Of a stretch of 64,000 bases of DNA, positions 1 through 22,646 are shown piece after piece. Made by a program: the position numbers and the translations under genes. This DNA comes from Nautilus pompilius (taxonomy: Eukaryota > Mollusca > Cephalopoda > Nautilida > Nautilidae): contig JACATO010000985.1 of assembly GCA_018389105.1 (NCBI GenBank), positions 402,001 through 466,000 of the forward strand, written 5' to 3'. How positions within the stretch are numbered: the stretch's first letter is position 1; each line of letters opens with the position of its first letter. The notes beneath the pieces were generated by a model. The model searched no databases and was not told where the DNA came from. It worked only from the letters and a program-made list of their open reading frames with translations.

Positions 1-752
1 ATCAAGTTTTTTTTATAAACAATTTTATTTCAACTAAACTAAATAAACAAATAACATACGGTCCTCGAAGAGATCGATGTATTTGGTGACTTTCACCAAG
101 CTTTTTAATGTTTGGGAACATTTTTGTTAGGCACAATCGTAAGTCACCCCGTTTAACGATGGATAGACGACAGCAAGAGAGTCGCGGCTGAAAATCCTTC
201 TCCGACTAAGTAGGAAGTCGGATATGAGAGGATCCATATTCTTACTTCGTTCCACGTGAGCGGATATTTCTCAGATATCTTGCATCAAATCAAATCATAT
301 CAATCCTCATCATTTTGTAGGTCGACAGATTCATCTCGAAGTTCAGTTATAAAACCGAATTTCAAATAAGTACCGTCATATTGACGTAATCCCACTCTTT
401 TAATCTTCTGGATTTTTTGGCAACTTTGAAGGTGGTGGGAACGACCCATTATCTTCCGATGAGGAGGACATATTTTGAGGACTTCTAAAAGCACTAATTA
501 TAATCAATCAATAGGCACTCTCGTCAAAAGAAAGGAGTTTTACACTTAGCAAGAGGAATAAGGCAATAGAATGAGCTAGAAAATAACATGAAGTTTATGA
601 AAATCATTAATGCAATAAAATCAAAATAAAATAAGAAATACTTACATATCTAATATGGCGAAAATTTAAATAACGTTTATCTCTCTTTCGTCCCCAAGGG
701 GAGTGGGTGGGGTGGGGCGATATCGCCCACTTTGAGAACTACTGATCTAATG
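1..752 (-). mobile_element. Internally deleted hAT (ZBED/SCAND3-like) transposon relic, running off the left edge
   Basis: Read on the minus strand, the element begins at 744 with CAGTAGTTCTCAAAGTGGGC, the type of terminus found in hAT-Charlie elements. An 8-bp flank (ATCTAATG, 745-752) is the expected target-duplication position. At about 411-300 the translation contains QYDGTYLKFGFIT, matching the stretch just before the BED-type zinc finger of ZBED5/SCAND3-like transposases. At about 280-40 it contains SYPTSYLVGEGFSAATLL and then, after a frameshift, GDLRLCLTKMFPNIKKL, which correspond to the C-terminal hAT dimerisation region. The catalytic middle is missing, so the element is an internal-deletion derivative and also frame-disrupted. 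The other terminal repeat must lie outside the window. Family assignment is from remembered conserved motifs. Confidence 0.75.
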
Positions 753-3700
753 TTCGTGCCATTTTCCCCATCGCAACCTTCTCGTAAACAGCGATTTCGA
801 CAACATTGATCCTGCAACAATTGTGACCTTTTCTAAGGCGTAGACAAGTGGCGCCATCTTATTGGCCCTTTTTTTTTCACCCAATGACGTCATGTCAAGT
901 GGGGAGGAAACGTTCTGGGAACCTCCAGGCTACTTTTAATACCTGGAGCGCAGAGAGGGTCATCTTGATAAAACAACAGAGTTCATGAATATTATTTGCA
1001 CCCATGTATTGGATTTTACATTCTGAGGATCATAAACTGGACGCTATAGAGATGATCTTTACCAATGTGGCTGGCTGTGACCTGGTCATTGACGCTAGCA
1101 CTAAGCTGTCCACCGGGCATCGTGTTTTCTAGAAAAAGTACTGTTAATATTAACGAAAACAACTATAATTATCATATTTTGAAAGCTGAGTAATGAACCT
1201 AAATACCGTTTTTTTCATCCTTATCGTTGAAACATTATTAAAATATTAAATCGTTTTAGTTTAACATAAGAATGTAGCGATGCTATTTGTGGAGGCTACA
1301 AGCGGCCCGAACTAGTCTCTAACCAGAGGCCTGCCAGTCGTTAAGCTATCGCTTCCCATAACCCTCGACCTCTCGGATATCTCGCGGTTAATGAGGTGAT
1401 GGAGGACGCCCCAGCCAACCACCTGCCTTTTCATTCTAATTTAGATCATCGCAGTTCCAGATGCATCCAATTAAAATGAATTTAGAAATTATCGTGGAAT
1501 AATGACTAAAGCAGTGCGCTGCCAACCATTCCCGGCTGCTATCCATCCTGCCTCCTTGCGTTGATGCGAGGTAAGGAGACAGTGAAGCTACTGATCAGGC
1601 AACAGTCGATGTACAAAAAAAAACAACAACAAAAACAAAGGATCTCGAGTCGGCCCCAGTTCAGAGCCCTTTAACGCAGACAACCTTCTAGGATGCATAA
1701 AGGAATTAGGAAGCGATATATTTATCATGCATCAATGATTTCGAAGAAAGCATCTACTCGGGAGAACCTGGGGAGTGCGTCAGGGAGACACTTACATTGG
1801 CGTCAATTCGAAGCACTACATCTTCTTTATTGTTCAAAGGCTATTGATAGCGAACTCGACCAGCTAAACGCGATCGCTTTACCTCTATTACGCACACTTT
1901 TCAAAAAGGAATTATCATTATTAGACCCGCGTTCACGCGAAGAACCTTTAGCATTCTCCGCTGTCTTATCAAACGCTGACAGGATGTCACGACACAATTA
2001 GACATCCAAGTGGATTTAGACGGCCGAAGGCCGAACCACTCACCGATGCGTGGTAATCGATGATTTCGCCTCGGGATTCCGCAAAACCCTAATCATTTCC
2101 TGCCTGTTTAGCTTCTAACTAAACGTACCTTGGAGAGTGACCAGCACCGGGTCGGGCGGGTGTCACCCATTGTTTGTGTAATGACGTAAGTGTTTGCGGA
2201 TCGGAAGGCAAACGGACAGTCTTCGTCGACGTCCGCCAGCGGGGCTTGCGTGGGTTCGATCGAATCAGTTTTGTTCCTCTCGGTGTCTGTAACAAACAGT
2301 TCGGAACACGCAACAACCTTTAATGTGACAAAGCCCCTCGGAGCACAAATTTGCCTCTCGCGCCCACCCCGAAGCAAGAAAGCTATCTCGGTAGTGATGT
2401 CGGGTACCCGTACTTCTGACCCGCGGAAATGCAGACCCCTTTCCGTTCTCGCCGGGCTTTACTCGGCACTTAGACTCCATCCCCGCTTTGCACGATCTGC
2501 GGAAATCTTATCGCGTATCTTTCTGGGGGGGAAACAAGCAGAGGTCACAAGATTCGCCCTTGCCAAGCGCACACCACACGCTACGGGAAAACAATCGAGT
2601 TCCGGGTAATTTTAGCAAACTCTCCTTTCTTTCTTCCTCACCGTCGCTCGCATCTCGACCGTTTCCAGGTAACAGTGCACGGAAAAGATAGCGGCGTTAA
2701 ATATACCCGCTCGGCGCTGTGTACTTTCGGTGGGAGGATCTGGCGAGGTTTTCGGGGGTAATTAAGAGTCTTTAACTGTGTGGACAGTTATTCGGTCATA
2801 GAATTTTATCGCGTGCGTTGTAAGACGCAACCTGTTACTCAATGCCGCCGTGACTATCAGAGCGTTCAAACAGCCGGCTCCCTGATCTCTCAGAATTATC
2901 ATCACTCACCTCCTCACAGCAGCCAGTAAACAAAGAACAGAGGGCGGAACTGAAACCGCTTTTGTGATTTCGTGTTTCGCCACAGACTTCACGCCCGTAA
3001 TTCTTCCGCAGCTGCCTCTCGTTACCTCGAACCAAGAACTTCTTAGACAAATGTCTGTGCGCGGGCGATGGATTCAGAAAACTTCCAACCATCCAAGCCG
3101 AGCCGAGCGATCAGTGGGAAGCAGGTAGTTTAAACAAAGCATACGATGGCTTAACCCTCCAAAAGGCAGTAAGCGTTTGGCTCAGGTATATTACACATAC
3201 ACAATACCGTATAGTTTCTCAGAGCGGCTTCTGGGTCAGATCAGGAACAATCATTTCCATTTGACCTGGATACAAATGAACACCTTTACCTGAAGACAAA
3301 GTCTCAAATGTAGGCCACTCAATTTGTATTCGCCTCGTCACCATAGAAACGGCAATATTTACCAAATTAAATGCAAATGTTTTTTGGTAAATATTCCTCA
3401 ATCGTCTATCCGCTTCAGCTAACACTTACGTCCATTTTGATTGTATTTCTTGTCCCGATGCCATTTTCTTTATCAGTGTCAAACCTATAAGATGTCATTT
3501 CGGAAAATTCAATTTTAAAATACTACATATTTTCCAAAAAATTTTTTTTGAAGTTGGATCTCACAAAAAATCACGACATTTCAGTCTTAATGATTAAAAA
3601 GATAACAACTTCCGAGTCTTACTTTTCATCCATGTAACTTTACTGTCTCGGGGCTATTATACACCGGGGAATAAAGAGTTAACTCCGTGTAAAACGATTT

Positions 3701-4600
3701 TTTGTTTAATTTCTAGATGGTATTTCAAGAAAAAACTTCGTGTATCGACAGACGAATAGTTCGGCTTGTATTTATCAATAAAGATATTTTACTTTTTAAA
3801 AAAAAAATGGCGTAAACTTACATTTTGATGCAGAAGTCCCCTTAAAGCTGTAAATCACAAGTATAACGAGAGAGAGAAATTACTTCAGAAAAACGAAAGT
3901 ATCTCCAGCCAGACAGTGGGAGACGACGAGACGCGGTCTGCTGGGACTATATGGAGGGGGGGTCGTTTGCGGGTTTGATACCTGTCGGAAACTGACTTGG
4001 TTCGGCGAATTTCCCATAGAATGATGTCGACCCGCTTCTCTGTACCAGTCCGTCGGTGGGTGTGCTTTTCCCGGGTAGTCCGATTGCTTCCCAAGGCCGA
4101 CCTTTCAGCCATTTCCTGCTGAAGACGCTTAACCTCGGCACTCGCCCGCCCTCTTCAGGTCTGTCTTTCGTTGTAGGCGATTTTCGTCTAATTATGTACG
4201 TCTGGCGATCCTTGCAGGAGAGCATTCCGACTTTGAAATAGTTTTAATGGGCAGTAATGGCGTAAATATTATCATTTGAAAGCCAAAGATATTTTTCTTT
4301 TAATGGTTGTACTTTGATATATATATATATAAGTTGCTGGAAGATAGTCCCCTCCCAAATCCACCAGACAAGCAGACGGGAACATGAAGAGGTTGAAGAT
4401 AGTCTGGGTCTCTACGAAAAAGTATTCAGAAGAACCACATTGGTAGCCTGTGTGTTCTCTGCTAACTGTTGGCCTCACCGGCCGTTTGCGAAGGACGAGA
4501 ACTCTAACCGACTGAATAGCAAAACTCCCACCTCGAACCCGACCTTTTAAGACCAATAAAAAAAAAACAAACAAAAAACAGCCAATCAGATTAACATGAA
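753..4600. other. No gene resolved; CpG-rich stretches and unrecognised ORFs
   Basis: This stretch is more GC- and CpG-rich than most of the window, especially 1960-2760 and 3880-4220. It has several overlapping ORFs of 60-140 codons on both strands. None matches a family I recognise, and the overlaps in opposite frames suggest chance openness in GC-rich DNA. The least unlikely is 1693-2001 on plus (102 codons, no recognisable domain). The CpG richness could mark a promoter or first exon of a gene extending beyond the window. An (AT)n run lies at 4317-4331. Confidence 0.4.
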
Positions 4601-4755
4601 AAAATATAAACTAAACGTTCAGTAAAAAATATCATCCGTAAATTTTAGGATCGGAAAAGTTGCACACTACTAACTAAAATACATACAATTCTGATACGTT
4701 TATACCGGCAAAGGACTGCGCCCCCTCCCGCGCGGGTTATCCCCCCTGATATCAC

Positions 4756-4816
4756 GCTTTACGTCACAACCGGCTCCAGGGAGTATTACGTAAGGTGCGT
4801 ACAGTCACGTGACACA
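4756..4816. promoter_or_regulatory. Cluster of palindromic bZIP/bHLH-type sites in a CpG-rich region
   Basis: Within 55 bp there are a CRE-like TTACGTCA (4759-4766), a perfect palindrome TTACGTAA (4786-4793) of the C/EBP or PAR-bZIP type, and GTCACGTGAC (4804-4813). The last is an exact match to the CLEAR/E-box consensus for MiT/TFE factors. The surrounding 4690-5090 is CpG-rich, which fits a promoter. I could not find the gene it would serve. Confidence 0.4.
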
Positions 4817-5202
4817 GCACGTTTCGAGTGCGGTCCACAGAGGTGTAAGGAGGACAAAATGTAAGACGTTTTCAGCCAGATAATGCTACTGTCATCTGCT
4901 CCGCGAAATAAGTGATTCAGCAGCTTCGAGATCCCTGCTCCCTAACCCTGACGTGGGCGCCCCAACTTCTTCAGCGCTGGTTTATTATAGTCCCGCCGCG
5001 GTTCTCACACGGAGGTGGGGTGGGGGCGCTGCCGTCGTTCACCGACCTCGACGACGTATAACCCGCACGCGGTAGGTAAGCCTGGTGACCGATGTCGGGT
5101 TTTTCCCATTACCGCCCAACGATTCTGTTAAAAACAATTACCAAAAAAGAAAAAGATACCTCGTGAACAGCGTGGACATTTGTTTATAATAATTACTATT
5201 GA

Positions 5203-5213
5203 TATTGATGATG

Positions 5214-5245
<32 letters not shown>

Positions 5246-5246
5246 G
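5203..5246. repeat. (GAT)n microsatellite
   Basis: About 14 trinucleotide units of GAT with a single GGT interruption. Confidence 0.9.
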
Positions 5247-6154
5247 TGACTTAGCGATTTCAACGAAATGGTGCACAAATATATATACAAACAAAGCAAA
5301 TGTTTGTTTATTTTTGTTTAGTATTTTTCTATAATAATATTTATTTAATGCTAAATTTGACAAATCTTATATTATTCTTGATTTCATGGACGTAACCCGT
5401 TCCGCCTCGTCTTGGAGACTGGATTTAATGAGGCAGGCCGCCAGATCAAATCGGCAGGACCCTCCTTTCTCGTCCAGGTAGTCTGGCATAACAAATAACA
5501 ACTTCCAACCTACTCGCAGCAGCAGCAGCAGCTGAACGAACTGATGGCGGTCTGACCATGAGCGATGCGATTGGTGAAATGAGCGAGCGGGTACCGATTT
5601 CAAATTAATATTAAAGTTTTCAGCCACACGCAAAACTTCCCGCATCTCTGACCTTCCATATCTATAAACACGTGCCGTGTGTACAGAACCATATATATAT
5701 ATATAAACACGTACCGTGTGTACAGAACCATATATATATATAAACACGTACCGTGTGTACAGAACCATATATTATATATATATTAATAACCGACTTGGGT
5801 TGCGTGAGAAAATCTGCGTCAATAACGCGTAAGTTTGGCTTCATTTAGAAAGTTTTCAGACTGAAGCATTTATAGATCAACAATCACTATACATACACGG
5901 TACATGCTGCGCACAAGTAGGGGTCGGTTACTCCCCCCTGGACGATTATGATGAACTCCCCCTTCCACCCACGATTTATTACAAACACATTCAGAGAATT
6001 ATTAATTCTACATTAAAACATTTTTTTTACGTCAGAATTAAACCTAAAATGTATTTCCTGCGTAAACCTACGTCATACGACGAATCCCTTTTAATTATAT
6101 GCCACAGTATTCAAAATTCCAATGTCTACACTGGAAACATAGAAGAGACGTAAA

Positions 6155-6186
<32 letters not shown>

Positions 6187-9100
6187 AAAAAAAACTTTTT
6201 TGTAAAAACGTCTAGCACTCATTCCACGATTATCAAAGCTTCTGTTAGTTCCATAAATAAAATTTTCGACTATAATTGGTTTCTTAAAAGCATATTTTTT
6301 TGTGGTTACACAAGTTCTTATTTTTTTGAACATGGGGGGGGGGGATTACTGTGGAATGTTGTTGTTTTTTTTAATTTTAATTATTGCATTTTACATTTAA
6401 AAAATAATTTTCCAAATGATTCTTAAAACTTAAGTAAAATTATGTAAAACAAAGCCAAATCCTTGCTAATGCGTAATTACAGATATGACAAATTATTACA
6501 GGATTAGTGAAAAATAAGTACCCAAAAACAAAGTTATCACGAGTTATCTCCCCGTTATTTATTTTTCTTTTTAATATAAAGGAAATCTGATAAAGGCTTT
6601 GTTAAAAGTACATTTGTTGGTAATGCTGAAGGCTTTTGAGACTTAGGCTACAAGAGACTGGCAACTGTCGTGATGTACGTAAGATCGGCGTATTGAGAAA
6701 CAAGCCCTTATCACTTACATTCACCATCACATCTCGTAAAATCACGGGTCTCAGCTTCCCAAGATTGCTGTTGAACGAATACATGCAAGCTTATATAAGT
6801 TGCATGATGTAACGTAGCCATATAAATTTACAACAGACTAGCAGAATTATTTTCTCTTTCATTCTGTAGACAGTAGACATTCACCTGCTGCATAAAGAGA
6901 TTCTTCAGATACAAATTTGTATAATTGCAGAACAGTGATATTTGTTTTAGAAGGTGAATACAAATATCAATGCATTAAAAGTTTTCTCTGCATCAGTAAT
7001 TTAAATAATATTTATTTTTCTTGTATTCTCTGGAAATAAAACACCCTGTAACCAAATACCAAGCAAAGCAGCTTGGCAATAACACAGCCCTGGGAAATTA
7101 TCATGGAGCCAGTCACTTATCTGCCTGATAACAATGGAAAGAGCAAAAGTATACAACAACATAACGTGATAGTTTACAACGCAACCACTGCATTTCAACG
7201 TCCTTCATCTTTCAAGGTAGCAGCTTTATCATCTTCCAAAAGATAACCCAGAACCTCAGGATTTACTTTACCAAAACAAAAATATTTTTGACTATTAAAC
7301 TGCTATTTGATTTGCATACAAAAATTAATTCAATATCAATTGTTCATTTTTTTTAGAATACATTAAATCAAATTTCAAAATTTCAGAGTAAAAGCACACC
7401 TACAATATGCCTAACAGAGAAATGAACAAATTATATTTTTCTTGTACAGAGAAAATACTAATAATACCATTAATGCAATTAGCTTAGAACTAACCATAAT
7501 TACACCCTTAAAAGTCAGATTACACAGGGAGGGGAGATAGCTCCAAAGAGACCTTATGTGAGGTTATAACCATTTTTCAGAATTCTTTAATAAGATTACT
7601 TAAAATATAATTTATCCTGTAGCTGTGTATGTTGCAAAATAAACTAATCTTTCTATTATTGCGCATGTATTAACTATGGACCACTCTCGATCAATTTGAA
7701 AAACTTACCACATTAATCCCTTTACTTAGTCCCTTTGTCCTAACTTAAGGCTGCACACAAAAAAATCACATGGGAGATAAATATAACAAGAAATATGTAC
7801 AACTTGATATAGTCCTTTCTAAAAGCAATACTAACAAAGTGCTATCTAAATTATTCAAAAAAATATAAGCATACAACAAAAGAAAAAAAAATATATATAA
7901 GAACACAATTGTGTGTAGTGTTTTGTTTTTCACATAAAAGCTATTTATCCAATTGTGTATATATACACACACATGGTATATTGTTTAGACAGTCTGGTTA
8001 ATTTTGATGAATTATACAATAATTTCTTTTGCTTGTATTAATTTACTGCTGTCACAAAACAAAGTTAGATGATGTGTCTCTCTTCTAGTTCATCCTGATG
8101 TTTGCAAATAAACACCCTCAGTTTAATCCATAAATATAAGAATTTTTGTAGTAACTCACCTGTCATTTAAAATTAAACCTTTGATACCTTTTATTACTTT
8201 ATGGGCAATGCCGTAACTCTACTATATGACAGACTGCAGACTATGTGCAAAATCTGTCTGCGCATGGTGCTGTATGAATGTGTCATAGTTGTGCAAGCCG
8301 CTGCTACGTGGTGTCGCTGTCGGTCCCATTGTGATTAAAAAAACAAGATGCAGTCTCCCAAGTATCAAAATTTAATTAGTTTATAAGCATTTCATAATTA
8401 ATCGGAGATAGCTTTACTGTGTATATTTTATGGTTTATTATTTCTAAATATGCTTAATGGAAAATTCAAAAAGGTTGTATATTGACTATTTTTAGTTCAC
8501 TTTTACTGTTCAGACCATTCTGACTTCATAATTATCTCACACCATCCCACAGTATGCGGTGTCCATCAACTTTCTGACAACGTTGCACATCATACTGTTT
8601 ACTGCATCAATCCATTAATCCCCGATATACACACAAAACAAAGAAAGAAAAGAATGGATACATTTCCTTTTTCTAATTTTATATCAGCACCAATAAATCC
8701 TTTTAAAAATTGAGATTTAAAAATATCCTTTACCTGGAGACTGCATAGTTTCTATGAAAATATCCAAAAAGACAGTTGGTTATACAATTTTCTTGGCACA
8801 TCTGTCTATATAACTGTTAGACCACATCTGAACCATCTAGTTCAATTTTCTAATAAAGGGAGATAATCTCCTTAACAGTTTTCTGTACTAACTCAAGAAT
8901 CATTTTGCATCCCAATACATTTTCGACATTTATATTCACACTTTCCAAAAACTTAAAATCCTTCCAAATATAAATAAAATTTTGTGTATACTACTTTTTG
9001 TCCTGAATCCATCAAAATAATTAGAATGAAATTGTTTATGTATTATAATTACTCATGAAAGACATTGCACAGGGAAGGAAGATAACTCCTAAGATACTTC

Positions 9101-9270
9101 ATAACAATCTCTCCTAAGAAAAATATAAACATGGTTTAACTGTTTTGATTTCATTATAGTTTTATTTCTGCCCATGGGGTTGACAAGAGTTTTGATGATT
9201 GATTTCAGTATAAAAAGAAAAGAAAAATTGACTTAATTAAACTCACAATCTTTCTTTTCTTATTTATTAT
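5247..9270. other. Intergenic DNA downstream of DECR1, including its likely 3' UTR
   Basis: The region is AT-rich with no convincing coding exon. A minus-strand ORF at 5367-5768 runs through a short tandem repeat and was not recognised. AATAAA signals on the minus strand occur right after the DECR1 stop (9266-9261) and at 9166-9161, so the DECR1 transcript probably ends in this area. There is a (TA)n/poly(T) stretch at 6154-6186 and a G-run at 6333-6343. Copies of the dispersed GGGAGATAA-type motif are at 6543, 7528, 8857 and 9072. Confidence 0.5.
5660..5790. repeat. Three tandem copies of a 37-40 bp unit with (AT)n spacers
   Basis: The unit contains AAACACGTACCGTGTGTACA followed by GAACCAT and an (AT)n spacer of variable length. 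Copies begin at about 5665, 5705 and 5742, and the first carries a G for A in the core. The core CACGTACCGTG is near-palindromic. Confidence 0.85.
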
Positions 9271-19529
<10,259 letters not shown>

Positions 19530-22500
19530 CTCGCTTAAAGATGCAGGTATAAAGTATCACTTTAAATAAAGCACCCCCACAGATCAAATTTGTGGATCTG
19601 GAGAAGAAAGGGGTCGCTTACGTTGTTTAGGGTCCAGTGTCTTCTCGAAATCCTTGCAACCAATAACGACATAGCTGTCGTGGTTCACCGGAAGATGTTC
19701 TGTAATAAGGGCGACAACTCTGATGGTCTAGAACGAGGGGAAGCAACATATATATATATATATAGTATATGATAGAAACTGATACCTACATTGTTTAGCT
19801 AATTATTTCAACGCCCCTAGTATAGCATACAAATATATAGCAAAGAAAAATATTTTTCATGTTTCTTGTCTACAAAAGAAATCTTAATTTTAATATTAAA
19901 AAAAGTTTTGAGTGAATTTTTAAACTTTTTTATTATTATTAATTATAAAATAAGTTTATAGCAATTTATTTGTTCATTATTCCCCCTCAGCCATTCAACT
20001 CTAATCATTTAGCACATTAATCTAAAAAATGATCAGAGATTAGTAAATTTAGTTACATTTCCAATGAATCACAGTAGTTTTTCTCTCATATTTGGAATAC
20101 TGAGCCAAGTGTTAGAAAAATGTGCCAAACAAGTCACTAGCAGAAGTGCGTACATTTACATAAACCTATCAGAAACTTTGCTTAGCTTTACTTTTCCATG
20201 ATTTAGCCATTTTCTTTAGCAAGCAATCAAAAGGGTTTAGCTTTACTATTTGTAATTCAAGCGTCACGTGCTGATAAATAGAGGTACTGTCCTCAATTTG
20301 ATCCATTAACATCCATAGCATGTTATCTGCAGCCATCATCAGAATCAAATGTATCAGCACTCTTTTTTTCGGATAAAGTTTTGCAATGTCACAATGCCTG
20401 CCTGCTGTTTGATAGCACACTCACCATTTTTAAACTATCATTCAAGTTTCATCTCACTACACAATGACCTTTCATGACTTTTCCTATTGTTTCTATCCAA
20501 TATACTGCTGCTCAACAAATATTCAGTCACTTATACACCAGTCACTGCCTTTCAATACTGTAGATCAATTTTACTTTTGCTAACTCACATGAAGCCATGC
20601 AATAAAATTTTATTAGTTTCAGAGGCTACTGTTTACTCTAAAATAAACTTTAAAGCATTCCTCTAAAATATAAAATAGATGCAATTAAAGAAAGAACTAA
20701 AGCATCCCCAAAATGCTCTTATGCAAAAGTATACTATATTTTCACAACTAAAAGATCTTTTCTATTCTTTCTTTACACTAAACAAATTACAGTATCCAAA
20801 GATTATGCCCAGTTTTAACTAATCTATTTAAAAAAATGATTAAATATCCTGGTTAGCTACTTTCACTCCAACAAAATCATTCATAAGATATTTCAATCTC
20901 AACCTATAAATATGAAATTTTTATTTACATAATAATGAGTTTAAATTGATGTGCAAACTAAACATTAGAGCACTGTAGTTGCTGTCCAATGCACGTCTCA
21001 TCACAAACACGTTCTGGGATTTATCTCAGAGGAATGACTAAGCCATGGGAGAGATTTGTTATTTTCCTTTTGACAATAGTTTATAACTATTCTTGCATGA
21101 TGAAAACTTGTATTATCATCCTTGAAAATGAAATGATTACAGAAAAATTTTGTGACCACATAACAAAGTACCCCAGACTAGACACCACCATCTCAAAATC
21201 AGTTTCTCTAAAACATTAGTCAACATAACATTGATTAGGTTCCCAAGCACAAACCACCAGCAAAGTGAAGGGTGAATTTACTTTCATCAAAGATGAGAAT
21301 CTGGTTCTAGTCTGCCTGCAAACAAGTCCTAGGCCACTCCAATCTCAATCTATATTCTAGTGGTAGGAATGTAAAATACTGGATGTCCAGTGTAGATTAG
21401 TTGAGTGTATCCTATTTTTATACAGTTTAGTCAGAAATACAGGTCCCACAAATGGTGCAATTCATTCTTGATGGAATGTGCTGAGATAGTTCAATTACAT
21501 CAAGCCAGATGGATGATGCAGCAGTTATCATAACAGTCAGTACTCCTATGGCACCCACTGCCAAATCTTACATGAATTGAACTGACCTCACTGTATCTCT
21601 GTCAAGGTTGCCTTATGACACTGCATTGCACTAAGTTCAGAAGCTACATCTGTTTATCTCTAGCTATGGCTAAGGTATCACTACTCATCATTAGTTATCA
21701 TGCAAACATCATACATTCACTGTTCAGTAACTTCATGCTGTGAACACTTATAATAAGTTTTATATCCAACTTGATGCTTGTTAAGCATATTTAGAATTTA
21801 GAATCATCACCTGACAGTAATGAGACTTTTGTGGGAACATCCCACACAGAGAGCCACTTAAAGCAATAGAAGTATTGCATAACTCAAGCCTTGAGTTGAC
21901 AGAAAGGTGAAGAATCACAGTACTTTCTACAATGGCCATCAGGACTGTAAACAGTCATATAAATATCCGTATATTTTGTTTGGTGTGTATTGCATGTCAA
22001 TTTATCACATTCAATCCTTTGTTCTGGTTGTTTTCTTGCAGTTTTACACAATTCTACAGAAATATCTCTTAGCTCTTTTAAAAGAATTTATTCAAAATCA
22101 GTTTGCTTTGCATTGAAATAGAAAACCAATCTTTTAAAAAAAAACTTATATTGCTATGGTAATAATTTTAATAAGTTGCTTAATCATTTCAGCAAGGTGT
22201 GAGGCATAATATAATAAAGAAAATGTAAAGTTTATTCTTGCAATATATACCAATTATTATGAAAACTTTCAGAAACAAGACTGGATCTCTAGTCTTACCT
22301 CTCAAATAATTTCTTCTTAAACAATTTTCTTTCCAAGACAATCATAATATTTTCATGAAACTAAAACAAAAACCCCAAAACAATGTGAAATTACATTCTG
22401 AAGATGAAACAGATTGACAACTTCATTTTTGGAAACAATGCTGTGCTGTTAAGTGATGTATAGCAAAAGTTCTGGAAATTACACAGGAAAGAAACAGTCC

Positions 22501-22646
22501 TGAAGTGGCATCTAGTTCTGGAGTTGTAGAGGTCTATTCAGGCAAAACGTAACCAACCACAACAAAACTGTTCATTAATAATCCAATATGGATCTGAAGA
22601 AAGGGTATTTTGACTCTGGCTGAAAGCTGATGAATGTCTATACAAA
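19530..22646. other. Intergenic DNA between the DECR1 start and the PDCD5 stop
   Basis: The first few hundred bases upstream of the DECR1 start codon are CpG-richer and likely hold its promoter and 5' UTR. An (AT)n run follows at 19750-19764. The rest is AT-rich. The only structure recognised is a Tc1-like relic at about 20960-21380. The 3' UTR of PDCD5 probably occupies the region just below 22647. Confidence 0.5.
20960..21380 (-). mobile_element. Tc1/mariner transposase relic
   Basis: On the minus strand the pieces appear in the right order for a DD34E-type transposase. First is RLEWPRTCLQAD (family RLEWAREHLHWTxxxW). Next is FDESKFTLHFAGGLC, with the first Asp of the second catalytic motif region. 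Then comes FKDDNTSFHHARIVINYC (family FQQDNAxxHxA), followed by SLPWLSHSSEINP (family LPWPAxSPDLNPIE). Stops and frame changes lie between them. Confidence 0.75.

Noticed and set aside
1285-1415. Possible tRNA-like or SINE segment on minus
   Set aside because: A loose box A/box B resemblance only; no cloverleaf could be drawn and no related copy was found.
2108-2609. Overlapping ORFs on both strands (up to 139 codons)
   Set aside because: GC-rich sequence with low stop frequency in several frames; no recognisable domain in any.
3885-4241. Three ORFs of 61-92 codons on both strands
   Set aside because: Mutually overlapping, no family similarity, no splice signals of note.
5367-5844. ORFs containing repeated Tyr/Ile/Val-rich blocks
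   Set aside because: The repeats come from the short tandem repeat with (AT)n spacers at 5660-5790; the remaining segment is not recognised.
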